In this document: positions 21,209 through 29,525 of the stretch, one piece after another | How positions within the stretch are numbered: position 1 is the first letter of the stretch | Layout of the letters: each line of letters starts with the position of its first letter | NCBI GenBank assembly: GCA_030549815.1 | Contig: JAUQQQ010000001.1 | Location: 135,846-199,845 of the forward strand | DNA from: a bacterium | GTDB taxonomy: Bacteria > DRYD01 | Reading direction: 5' to 3' | Length of the DNA stretch: 64,000 nucleotides | Notes under the pieces: model-generated | Database searches by the model: none | Seen by the model: the letters and a program-made list of their open reading frames with translations, nothing else | Told to the model about the DNA's origin: nothing | Position numbers and translations under genes: made by a program

Positions 21209-22312
21209 TTAATTACCTCCTTCTTTTGCAATTATACCTAAATTTGATCCGATAAAATTTTTAGGTTTATTAAAAAACGTAACAACATCAATAATGCAAT
21301 CTTGTTTAGGTTTAACATAGAATACGCTTCCTGGTTTCAAAGCGCGCTTGGTAAAATTAGTTAGCTGCAATACTTTGGAATTAATTGCCAAATTACAAAG
21401 TCCCCTACTCGCTACTGCAATTATATCAAAATTATTATTGTTTTCGCAACTTAAAGAGTCAAATGAAGAATTTTCATCAAGAGTAAAATAAGTTAAAAAT
21501 AAAATTCTATAAATATTATCTTTTTTTAATTCTATTTTTTGTTCAAAATAATCTTTAAAATTTTCTAGTTCTACATTAAAGGAAGCGGTTCTCATTTCTC
21601 CTCCTAATTTTATAACTCCCACTTTTCTAAGATACTCCACTAACTCATTTTCACCTTCGAATCTGCTTTTAATATTGCTATTATTCTTATTATCGAAATC
21701 AAATTCGACAAAAAACACGAATTTCCATCCATTTTTTAGCCTACTAAAAACTATTCTATAAAGAGCATCATCGTCTTTGACGGTATTTGTTTGGTTATCA
21801 ATCTTAATTCCAATTCTTCCTTCTTTTTCAAAAATTTCACTGTAGTGAGCCACATAACTACTGTCTATATCCTCATTTTCCAACCATTTTTCTAGACCTT
21901 TCAAAGATAAGAATCCATTGAAATTTTCTACCTCATCAGGACCTTTATAAAACAAACAAGATTCATTAATTTTAGGTTCATAAATTTTATTTGTATAATT
22001 AGATTTTACTAAAATTTGTTTATTTTCATCAAGTAAAGACAAGCAATGAAAGGTATTATTATTTTTTGATTTTACGATATTGGCAGGAAAAGGGAAATAT
22101 AAAGTTTCACCCTTTATTAAAAAAGGACCATAAACATTTTTTAGAATTTTATTTTCGTTGATACCAGGAAGATCCTGGAAGATTGAAGAGATAGCACCGG
22201 CAAAAGTATGAGGAAAAGGGAACTCTATACTCTGAACAACTGACCCGATATTAAAAGGTTTCCCCCCACCAAAAAATAATACATCAAAAGGCTCTATACA
22301 AAATTTTATCAT
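21209..22312 (-). CDS. cmr3: Type III-B CRISPR protein Cmr3
   Basis: A 367-residue RAMP protein with the Cmr3 start: IEPFDVLFFGGGKPF, then the FPFPHTFAGAISS block, and the later LGGEMRTASF. Cmr3 binds the 5' tag of the crRNA next to Cas10. The start overlaps the cas10 stop by four bases (ATGA). Its end is one base from the cmr4 ATG, and the cmr4 ribosome site lies inside the last cmr3 codons. Confidence 0.9.
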   Translation of the reverse strand: MIKFCIEPFDVLFFGGGKPFNIGSVVQSIEFPFPHTFAGAISSIFQDLPGINENKILKNVYGPFLIKGETLYFPFPANIVKSKNNNTFHCLSLLDENKQILVKSNYTNKIYEPKINESCLFYKGPDEVENFNGFLSLKGLEKWLENEDIDSSYVAHYSEIFEKEGRIGIKIDNQTNTVKDDDALYRIVFSRLKNGWKFVFFVEFDFDNKNNSNIKSRFEGENELVEYLRKVGVIKLGGEMRTASFNVELENFKDYFEQKIELKKDNIYRILFLTYFTLDENSSFDSLSCENNNNFDIIAVASRGLCNLAINSKVLQLTNFTKRALKPGSVFYVKPKQDCIIDVVTFFNKPKNFIGSNLGIIAKEGGN

Positions 22313-25131
22313 CCTTCAACACCTACCTTGTAATCTTCCTTGAAATAACTTTCATCAAATTTCAAAAAATCATCAGCTCTTATTTCGCTTGCCAAAAACC
22401 GAGCAATAACTAAAAAGTTAGCAAAATAAACCATCGATTTTCTATTATCTTTAATATCTTCTAAAAAGAAATCAAAAGTAGATTTAATATAATCAAAATT
22501 ACTCTTATCCCCCTTACTTGAATTATAAAATATTCTTTTTAATTCGATATTAAATAAACAGGTATCACACTCTATTTGTTCTTCTACCAATTGAAGAATT
22601 TTATAAGCAAATCTTGAGGAGACTTCTCCCTCTCTAAACATTTTGATAATATTTAATAAACGTGGTATTAGCCTCCATTTTCCACCAGTAATTCTGATTT
22701 CTCCTGAGTTTTTTATAACCTTTATGCAGAAAGAATTTCCATTGAATTCATTTTTTGCCAATTTTTCTGTTAATCTTGCTTCTTCGATTGCCAGATATAG
22801 GGGATATTTATAATGAACGATAGTTATTCCTGTGCTTGCAGTAGCTTTGGAAGATAGTGTAGATTTGAAACTTTCTTGCAATTTATAAGCACAGGCAAAT
22901 ACAGAATCGATAGGTAGTAAAGCCAGCACATCGTCTCCACCAGCATAAACCACTTTACCATAAAACTCATCCTCAACCACCTTTTTGACTTCTTCTAAAG
23001 CGAAATGAGATAGCCTCCTACTAAATAACTGGTGTATTGAAGGACTATTAGGATGCTTCTTATAGATAATATCAGGACAAATTTTTCTAATAGCCTCTAC
23101 CACCTTTAGATGAATTGATTGTTCAATAGTTAAATTAAATTCTCCTTTTAGCCATTTGCCTATTCGGTCCCCATCCATCATCAATATAGCATAATATCGA
23201 GAAGGATTTATTTGATACTTTTCAAGGTCTCCTTTTATTTCTTTTAGTTTATCTTCATCCACCTCCACACCGTATTCTCTTTTTATTCTTTTCTTATCAT
23301 AGTTTTCCTTAATCAACCACTGCCCATCTATATTAAAAAGAGGATTGCATTTCAGTTTAGGAACAGAAAATGAATTCTGATTAATTTTTTGTTGAATCTC
23401 TTGAATTTTTTTGATAAAATCTGGGTCAATATTTTGATTGATAATCTTCGTTCCGATTGATGCCATTTCAGATGTAGATGGAAACTTTAATTTGATACCC
23501 AATTTTTCATCAGCAAAGAGAGGGAACAGGCGTTTAGTAATACAAACACCACACAAATGCTCATTTTCTTGTATTAAATTTATTAAACTTCTGTAATTTC
23601 TATTTTCTTTACATAAATCTTGAATTTTTATTATTGCGTTAAACTCTCCACATAGAGTGCATTTGCGTTCATCTGATTCATAAAATAAGTTTTTGATTGG
23701 ATTTCTAAAACTTTTTCTTGCAGCTAACAACTTTTCAACCAAAACCAAAAGCAATGAATAAACAGATCCCAACTTAGTTGTAGTTTTATAAGCAGGATTT
23801 TCTGTTAAAAATTTCACGATTTCAAGTAATTCATTATCATTAGATAAACTTACCAAAAATCTATAGTCTTGTATGGCTTTCTCATGTGATGTCTTAGTTT
23901 CTGAATTAATATCCAATTCATCAGTCCAAGGTAGGATAGCCCAATAAATTTGGAAGTAAGACAGCAAATGTTCCTCTATTTTTTCATAAGAGGTAAATCC
24001 GAGTTTTTGTGATATAAATTCAGATAGTTCGTGTATGGCGTTTTTGAAACTTTCCTCAACTTTTGAAGCAATATTAACATCAAAAGGAATGATAGCCAAA
24101 AATCTATTTGGAAAGTTCGCTATCATCAATTTTTCTTCGTTATATTGTAATTTATTAACATCATCTTTTACATAATCTTTCAATTTTTCGATTATTTTTT
24201 TATCTACGAGTGGTTGAAAAAGGAGATTTGGATAAATAATATGATCAGGTCCGTATTCATCAATTATAAATTCCATTGCTTTAAAAGTTAGATAAGAAAG
24301 AATATAACTACCACTCCACAGATCTGAGGTTTTTCTTGCTACCTTTATGAAGTCTTGAACAGGATTTATAGTGAACAAAAGGAATGCAGGAACCTTATTA
24401 TCGGTGATACAAGCATAAACGGCACTGGTTTGAACAAGGTGATCGTATATCGAATGATTGGGAGCTCTGGTATCAGCCGGTAAATATTCGATCCCATCTA
24501 TAAGTGGGACAAAACGCCATAAAAACCAATACGCAGCCTCATATGCAGCATCATACTTATCCTGCTTGTCCTTATTAAAATCTTTTACAGTATCAATAAT
24601 TTTTTCATAATCTTCTTTTACTTTTTCCTTACTAAAATAATGTTTAATATTTATTTTTTTGTTTTCGTCAAGAATATCAATAAATTCAGTATCTTTAAAA
24701 TCTACTTTTATTTGTTCATTATTAGAAAAATCCTTTACAACAATTCTACTCATTGCAGAAGCAATATGATCAGCGTAATCAATAAATTTATTTTCTGTGT
24801 ATTCTCCCAAACCTACCTCTTCTTGTTTGTTTTTCGCTTCTTTTTCATGTTCTACAATATCCGGAGCTTTAGGTTTATTTTCTATGTATTCACCTAAACC
24901 TACCTCTTCTTGTTTACTTTCCGCTTCTTTTTCATGTCCTACAGTATCAGGAGCTTTAGGTTTATTTTCTATGTATTCAACCAAACCTACTTTTTCCATT
25001 ATCCTCTCCGCTTCTTTTTTGTGGCCTCTAATATCAAAAGCTTTATAAATGGGGTCGTGTAGGAAAGCAGCGACTTTTCCTCTAAATCTTTTTTCTTTAG
25101 ATTTTTCTTCTTTAGATTTTTCCTGACTCAT
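22309..25131 (-). CDS. cmr2: Type III-B CRISPR Cas10 (Cmr2) with tandem triplication in the HD region
   Basis: A 940-residue Cas10. FLHDPIYKAF (His25-Asp26) is the HD-nuclease motif and YADHIASAMSR near residue 121 is the next conserved helix. Between them three 29-residue units begin at about residues 33, 62 and 91 (each with a GLxEYIENKPKAP-like end), where other Cmr2 proteins have one short segment. A zinc finger follows (CTLCGEF near 490 and CGVC near 526). The first palm motif is MDGDRIGKWL near 650 and the cyclase motif GGDD is at 731-734, so cyclic oligoadenylate synthesis is expected. No CARF effector is in the window. It heads the operon and has a GGAGG ribosome site. Confidence 0.94.
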   Translation of the reverse strand: MSQEKSKEEKSKEKRFRGKVAAFLHDPIYKAFDIRGHKKEAERIMEKVGLVEYIENKPKAPDTVGHEKEAESKQEEVGLGEYIENKPKAPDIVEHEKEAKNKQEEVGLGEYTENKFIDYADHIASAMSRIVVKDFSNNEQIKVDFKDTEFIDILDENKKINIKHYFSKEKVKEDYEKIIDTVKDFNKDKQDKYDAAYEAAYWFLWRFVPLIDGIEYLPADTRAPNHSIYDHLVQTSAVYACITDNKVPAFLLFTINPVQDFIKVARKTSDLWSGSYILSYLTFKAMEFIIDEYGPDHIIYPNLLFQPLVDKKIIEKLKDYVKDDVNKLQYNEEKLMIANFPNRFLAIIPFDVNIASKVEESFKNAIHELSEFISQKLGFTSYEKIEEHLLSYFQIYWAILPWTDELDINSETKTSHEKAIQDYRFLVSLSNDNELLEIVKFLTENPAYKTTTKLGSVYSLLLVLVEKLLAARKSFRNPIKNLFYESDERKCTLCGEFNAIIKIQDLCKENRNYRSLINLIQENEHLCGVCITKRLFPLFADEKLGIKLKFPSTSEMASIGTKIINQNIDPDFIKKIQEIQQKINQNSFSVPKLKCNPLFNIDGQWLIKENYDKKRIKREYGVEVDEDKLKEIKGDLEKYQINPSRYYAILMMDGDRIGKWLKGEFNLTIEQSIHLKVVEAIRKICPDIIYKKHPNSPSIHQLFSRRLSHFALEEVKKVVEDEFYGKVVYAGGDDVLALLPIDSVFACAYKLQESFKSTLSSKATASTGITIVHYKYPLYLAIEEARLTEKLAKNEFNGNSFCIKVIKNSGEIRITGGKWRLIPRLLNIIKMFREGEVSSRFAYKILQLVEEQIECDTCLFNIELKRIFYNSSKGDKSNFDYIKSTFDFFLEDIKDNRKSMVYFANFLVIARFLASEIRADDFLKFDESYFKEDYKVGVEG
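24790..25040. repeat. Three 87-base imperfect tandem repeats inside cmr2
   Basis: The segment coding for residues 33-120 of Cas10 consists of three direct units of 87 bases. For example the plus-strand words cctacctcttcttgttt recur at 24811 and 24898, and a diverged form starts at 24985. The length is an exact multiple of three, so the frame is kept. The two downstream units resemble each other more than the first, suggesting stepwise duplication. Confidence 0.8.
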
Positions 25132-25134
25132 TCC

Positions 25135-25197
25135 CTACCTCCAATTTTCAAATTTTTCAAATAATTCTCGTAGGATAATAATTTTATACAAAAACAA
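25135..25197 (-). CDS. Possible 20-residue leader peptide before cmr2
   Basis: A TTG at 25195-25197 is preceded seven bases upstream by a perfect AGGAGG (25205-25210) and opens a 20-codon frame ending in TAG at 25135-25137. The cmr2 ribosome site GGAGG overlaps its last codons and the cmr2 ATG follows three bases after the stop. The peptide (about LFLYKIIILRELFEKFENWR) is amphipathic. A ribosome site this strong with no other gene to serve suggests translation coupled to cmr2, but the start codon is TTG and the frame is short. Confidence 0.35.
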   Translation of the reverse strand: MFLYKIIILRELFEKFENWR

Positions 25198-26146
25198 AAA
25201 TTTTCCTCCTATAAAAAATTTTCATTAACATTAATATACATTTATTGATCTAATTTTAGTTTTGAAGAAATTACTTACCAAAAGGGTAACTTAAATAGGG
25301 GTTAGATCCAAGTAAACAGTGAATATTCTTCTCCACAAGTGTGAGTTTGTGTCGTTACAGCCTTACAAGCCTTACAAATCTTGAGACGCGTGAGACTTCA
25401 TCTGCAGCATACTCTTGAATTAAGTTCAAAGTATAGCTTTAAAAAAGCAATAATCTTGTTTATGGCATTCTTTCTTTTGTTTTTAATTCTTTCATATTTT
25501 CTTGCCTGTTTTGCTCGTTTTTGCCTTGTTTTTTCTTTATTTCCTTATCTCTTCCTTTTGTTTCAAAAAATGCTTTAAAAAGCATTTTTTGGACTTTCGT
25601 AAATAAAGATTTAGTTTCTGTAATCTTTGACGAACTCAAGATTAGATTTTACTTCATTAACAATCTTTTCTAAATTTTAACTTTGTAAGTAGAATCTCGA
25701 TCGAAGATAAAATAAGAAAAGTTATTATTTATCTTGAAAGCTGATTTCGGGATTCTAAAAATAATTGCATGAAACAAAGGATATTTTGTTTTTCCTTTGC
25801 TTTTAGTTAGCAAAACTTCATAAGCTAAAATTTCAAGTATTTTTTATTCTGAACAAGAAAATATCATCTTCTCGGTAATATTGGTAACTTAGTAAAGTGA
25901 AATCATAAAAAGTAGAAAAATACGGAGTTAAATATCTTTGCTTAATCTATAAAAATAATTTCTTTCAGAAACTTGAAAATAATAAAAAAGAAGATAAATT
26001 TTCAGAAAATAGATTAATTAGATATTTTTTTAGTATTCACGGAAAAGCGAGGTTTTATTTATTTACAAATAAGCTTTCCAGATTTTGGAGAAAAATTTTT
26101 TAATAAAAAATAAAAAAATTAATAAAATAATAAGGGGTAAAAGTTA
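25198..26146. other. Gene-poor interval with decayed coding traces
   Basis: Nothing intact is seen in this kilobase. On the minus strand an open frame without a start runs from about 25855 to 25690 and includes FIFDRDSTYKVKI before a stop; another frame nearby reads IVNEVKSNLEFVKDYRN. About 25385-25305 reads KICKACKAVTTQTHTCGEE before a stop, a Cys-containing pattern that vaguely recalls the tail of a TnpB-type transposon protein. These may be remnants of mobile elements. No GC-rich 5S rRNA-like block and no tRNA is present. Confidence 0.3.
25565..25590. terminator. Symmetric hairpin between cmr2 and 23S rRNA
   Basis: A ten-base perfect inverted repeat (arms 25565-25574 and 25581-25590) has an A-rich arm on one side and a T-rich arm on the other, so it could end transcription in either direction. 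For the minus-strand rRNA transcript it lies about 560 bases past the 23S end. Confidence 0.45.
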
Positions 26147-26281
26147 GGGATTGTAATGCCTCGGTCGATTAGTACCGGTCACCTTCACCCATTTCTGAGC
26201 TTCCAGCTCCGGCCTATATACCGGGTATTCTACCCGGGACCTTACCCGCTTGGCGCGGTGGGAGACCTTATCTTGGGGTGT

Positions 26282-26312
<31 letters not shown>

Positions 26313-26537
26313 ACGTCCGCACATGGCTACCCGGCGCTGCTAACGGCTTAACAGCCGGTACACCAGCGGTGCGTTCGCTCCGGTCCTCTCGTACTAGGAG
26401 CGACTCCCCTCAAGTCTCCTGCGGCAGCAGCAGATAGGGACCGAGCTGTCTCACGACGCTCTGAACCCAGCTCACGTACCGCTTTAACGGGCGAGCAGCC
26501 CGACCCTTGGGACCTTCTCCAGCCCCAGGATGCGATG

Positions 26538-27366
26538 CACGTTTCTCCATCGTTTCCGATGGCGCAGACTATATCATCACCCTGATTTTTCCAGGGGTCC
26601 GGCGTTTTGACTTACCTTTTGGTAAGTCCTTCGGCTACGCGCCTCCAGTCGTTACAGGGTCAAAGGAGTTTATATTTCATTACCGGAGGTACATAGTGAC
26701 GAATAAGATCACAAAAATAATTTGCTTCCTTAGCTGGTATATAAATCACCCACTGCAACTTGCAAACTCTATGAATTCTACTTTTAATACCAAAATTACT
26801 TTTTAACACCTCCGATAATTGCTCAACTTCTTTTAGATTGAATGATTGGGTATTTAATCTCAATGCTTTGCAATCTTTACGAAGATGTCCATCATCCATA
26901 TACCATATTGCTAAAGCTAATACATTAACCAATATGTTTTTGATATTTGGAGGTACCCTTTTTTTGTTGTTCACATAGAAAGCTTCTGCATACCAACTCA
27001 ATTCAGATAAAGTTTTAGTATCCAGCCTTATGTGTTCATAGTATTTATGTGTGCGCTTGTCCCAGACTTTTACTGCTTTTGGAAATCCATTAACTATTGG
27101 CTGCAGCAATTTATACTTCCATTCTACATATTCCCTAACTTTAAATTGGTGATCAATACGCATACGCCATCCTCGGCCATTGCGTTCCAAACAACCGTCA
27201 CCAAGAAGGCTACCAATAATGACAGAATGAATTGGTTCTGGTAACATTTTTAACTCCTTTGACTTCCCACGGGATTACCCTCGATCCTGGGATTTCCAGT
27301 CGTTAGGGCTCCCCCGTTATAAGCCGGATGTACCTACAGGGTTACCCCTGTAGAGGCCCAAATCTG
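26538..27366 (-). other. Group I intron at about E. coli 23S position 2511
   Basis: The minus-strand exon ...GATGTCGGCT is interrupted and resumes as CATCGCATCCTGG; joined they restore the conserved 23S sequence. The intron is 829 bases and ends in G before the 3' exon, as group I introns do. The last exon bases GGCT can pair with GGCC a few bases into the intron, with the required U-G wobble at the splice site (P1). A P7-type element GATATAGTC lies at 26564-26578. The endonuclease frame occupies 26660-27247. Position numbering is from memory of the E. coli sequence. Confidence 0.9.
26660..27247 (-). CDS. LAGLIDADG homing endonuclease in the ~L2511 intron
   Basis: A 195-residue protein with two LAGLIDADG-type motifs: IIGSLLGDG at about residue 10 and LAIWYMDDG near residue 113. 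The acidic residues of both are kept, so one polypeptide can form the full active site and act as a monomer. Such enzymes cut intronless 23S alleles at the insertion site and so spread the intron. It resembles the enzyme in the neighbouring L2449 intron. The frame is intact. The GC content falls back to the genomic average inside the frame. Confidence 0.88.
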   Translation of the reverse strand: MLPEPIHSVIIGSLLGDGCLERNGRGWRMRIDHQFKVREYVEWKYKLLQPIVNGFPKAVKVWDKRTHKYYEHIRLDTKTLSELSWYAEAFYVNNKKRVPPNIKNILVNVLALAIWYMDDGHLRKDCKALRLNTQSFNLKEVEQLSEVLKSNFGIKSRIHRVCKLQWVIYIPAKEANYFCDLIRHYVPPVMKYKLL

Positions 27367-27428
27367 AGCCGACATCGAGGTGCCGAACGGCGCCGTCGAT
27401 ATGAACTCTTGGGCGCCACAAGCCTGTT

Positions 27429-28269
27429 CACCTTTATCTCAGGTTTCCCTGAGGGTAGACTATATCTTCATCCCTGCTAACCTATTAGCAAGGAGCGCGG
27501 CGTTTTGACTTACCTTTTGGTAAGTCCTTCGGCTACACGCCTCCAGTCGTTACAGGGCCAAAGGAGATTTTATATCTTATACTCTCTATAACATAATCTC
27601 TTATTATTTCTATCAACTTATCTCTTTCTTTACTACAAAATACTAACACCGGATATCCTTTTTTAAACCTGTTTTTAGGTTTTAAATTATGTATTTCTTC
27701 TAAAGCTTTTAGCAATTTTTCTATACCTTCTTTATCATATTTTGGTAGATATATTTCGAGACATTTATTTTTGGTATCTATACTTCCATCATCCATAAAC
27801 CACACTGCTAAAACCAGTGGATGCTTTAGGATGGTTTTTACATTTTCTGGTACCACTTTTTTTCCTTCTTTATAAAACCATCTTTTATATTTACCTAATA
27901 TAGGTGATGAATGAGTTTGAAATCTATAGTAATAGTATTCTTTTTGAAATTTAGGATTAAACCTTTTTATTAACTTTGGTTTGTCTTGCGCTAAGTTTTT
28001 TAATTTTTCATATTTCCAGAAAATGTAATCTTTTTGTTTTGCTGAGTGTTCTATTTTAAGTCTTGCATTTTTTTTACCTGTTTTTTGTAAGTACGCGTCA
28101 CCTAGTAAAGTTCCCCATATGATTAATCTTTGTTCTTTAAGGATCATTATTTACACTCCTTTGGCTTCCCTCGAGATTACCCCACGCTTTTTTTCAAGCA
28201 GGAGGGCTCCCTCGATATAAGCCGCGTTCTTGTAGATTGGTTTCCCAATCTACGGGACAACTGTTAGTT
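27429..28269 (-). other. Group I intron at E. coli 23S position 2449
   Basis: The exon ...CCGGGGAT is interrupted and resumes as AACAGGCTTG, restoring GGGGATAACAGGC of the peptidyl transferase centre. The insertion is two bases before A2451. The intron is 841 bases and ends in G. P1 pairs exon GGGAT with GTCCC in the intron. The P7-type element AAGATATAGTC is at 27458-27468. A 69-base stretch (27498-27566) is nearly identical to one in the next intron (26600-26668). Position 2449 is a known insertion site in other organisms. Confidence 0.92.
27533..28147 (-). CDS. LAGLIDADG homing endonuclease in the L2449 intron
   Basis: A 204-residue two-motif LAGLIDADG protein: IIWGTLLGDAYL at about residues 8-19 and LAVWFMDDGS near residue 112. 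The second motif keeps both acidic residues; the first reads GDA rather than GDG but keeps its aspartate. It is related to the ~L2511 enzyme in layout and spacing. Expected to cleave at the 2449 site of uninterrupted 23S genes. The stop lies inside the 69-base segment shared by the two introns. Confidence 0.87.
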   Translation of the reverse strand: MILKEQRLIIWGTLLGDAYLQKTGKKNARLKIEHSAKQKDYIFWKYEKLKNLAQDKPKLIKRFNPKFQKEYYYYRFQTHSSPILGKYKRWFYKEGKKVVPENVKTILKHPLVLAVWFMDDGSIDTKNKCLEIYLPKYDKEGIEKLLKALEEIHNLKPKNRFKKGYPVLVFCSKERDKLIEIIRDYVIESIRYKISFGPVTTGGV

Positions 28270-28775
28270 ATCCCCGGAGTAACTTTTATCCGCTGAGCGA
28301 CGGCCCTTCCATGCGGTGCCGCCGGATCACTAAGCCCTGCTTTCGCAACTGCTCGAGGTGTCCCTCTCACAGTAAACCCGCCTTATGCCTTTGCACTCAA
28401 CACCCGATTTCCGACCGGGCTGAGGCGAGCTTTGGACGCCTCCATTACCTTTTAGGAGGCCACTGCCCCAGTGAAACTGCCCACCTGGCATTGTCCGCAC
28501 TTCGGCGTTAGTGTTTCCAGCTACCAAGGGTGGTATCCCAAGGGCGGCTCCGTGCCGACTGGCGTCGACACATCCCAGCCTCCCACCTATCCTGTACAAG
28601 GCAGCCAAAAACACAGTACCAGGCTACAGTAAAGCTTCACAGGGTCTTTCCGTCTAGCTGCTGCTACCCTGCATCTTCACAGGGTGTGCAATTTCACCGT
28701 GCCCCTCCCCGAGACAGAGTCCCAGTCGTTACGCCTTTCATGCAGGCCACAACTTACGTGGCAAGGAACTTCGCT

Positions 28776-29511
28776 CACTTTATCCTTAACTTTCGTTAAG
28801 GAGTGGACTATATCTTATCTTTTGCTCCCGGTCCTCTTTCTTCACCACAAAGGAGTTGTTTCTTTAACTCTATTAATTTTTCTCTTTTTTGAGTATTCAT
28901 CGAATTTACGATATCTATTATTTCAACTAAACCATCAACTGTTAAATGATCTTTTCTTTTAATTTTATTTATTACTTTTCTGAATTTTATGAAATTTACA
29001 TTTTTTATTGTTTTAAGAGGATTTTTTGTAAAGAAGTCGCATATTTTTTCTAAATGTTCCAATTTTCTTACTACATAACACCATCTATCATCATGATTTT
29101 TTTTAACGATGCCAAATCCGAAGAATTTTTTTATTGCATATAACACTTTTATATCTCTCTTATGTTGAACTATTACAAACTCTGGTAAAACCTGAAAACC
29201 ATTTTTTAGATCTTTTTTTTGATTGATTGATACATGAAAACATCCTTCTCCATCCACAAATCCGACTATCCAATCTTTTGTTAGCTTCATTTTTCCCTCC
29301 TTCGTTGGTGAAGGAGCAAAAGATATTAGCGTATAGTCTCTGAGGATCCCCTCTTTTATAAGAGGGTTTCCTGCGGGTTACCCAATCCCATCGGATTTTT
29401 ACTATTCTATAAAGAATAGTACCGTGGGCTCTTGGAGGATTTTATCCTCCCTCTGCACAAAGCAGAGACAGGGCTTTCCCGCATATAGCTAATTTCAGGC
29501 AACGATTAGTT
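28776..29511 (-). other. Group I intron at E. coli 23S position 1931
   Basis: The exon ...CCTAAGGT is interrupted and resumes as AGCGAAGTTCC, restoring the universally conserved CCTAAGGTAGCGAA. The intron is 736 bases and ends in G. P1 can pair exon AGGT with GCCT. Classic core elements are seen: CTCAGAGACTATAC (R, 29331-29344) and AAGATATAGTCC (S, 28805-28816), which pair as P7. The endonuclease frame lies between R and S, that is in the P8 region. Thermotoga 23S introns are known at the same site. Confidence 0.93.
28808..29290 (-). CDS. LAGLIDADG homing endonuclease in the L1931 intron
   Basis: A 160-residue protein with a single LAGLIDADG motif, WIVGFVDGEGCFHV, at about residues 8-21. Single-motif enzymes act as homodimers on near-palindromic sites. 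The rest (LPEFVIVQHKRD, RWCYVVRK, KNVNFIKFRKV) matches the usual core. It is related to the enzyme of the L1917 intron more than to the two-motif enzymes of the 3' introns. It is expected to cut around position 1931. Confidence 0.9.
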   Translation of the reverse strand: MKLTKDWIVGFVDGEGCFHVSINQKKDLKNGFQVLPEFVIVQHKRDIKVLYAIKKFFGFGIVKKNHDDRWCYVVRKLEHLEKICDFFTKNPLKTIKNVNFIKFRKVINKIKRKDHLTVDGLVEIIDIVNSMNTQKREKLIELKKQLLCGEERGPGAKDKI

Positions 29512-29525
29512 ACCTTAGGACCGTT

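Noticed and set aside
25270-25370. Short matches (about 10-12 bases) to the intron segment acttacc...gtcgttacag near cmr2
   Set aside because: The matching words are short, partly in the wrong relative layout, and not extended; probably chance.
25305-25385. TnpB-like C-terminal Cys pattern on the minus strand
   Set aside because: Too short and without RuvC motifs or a preceding frame; kept only as a trace in the gap description.
25381-25578. A 65-codon plus-strand frame rich in Phe and Leu
   Set aside because: It is hydrophobic because it is the complement of a Lys-rich A-rich strand; there is no ribosome site and it overlaps the decayed interval.
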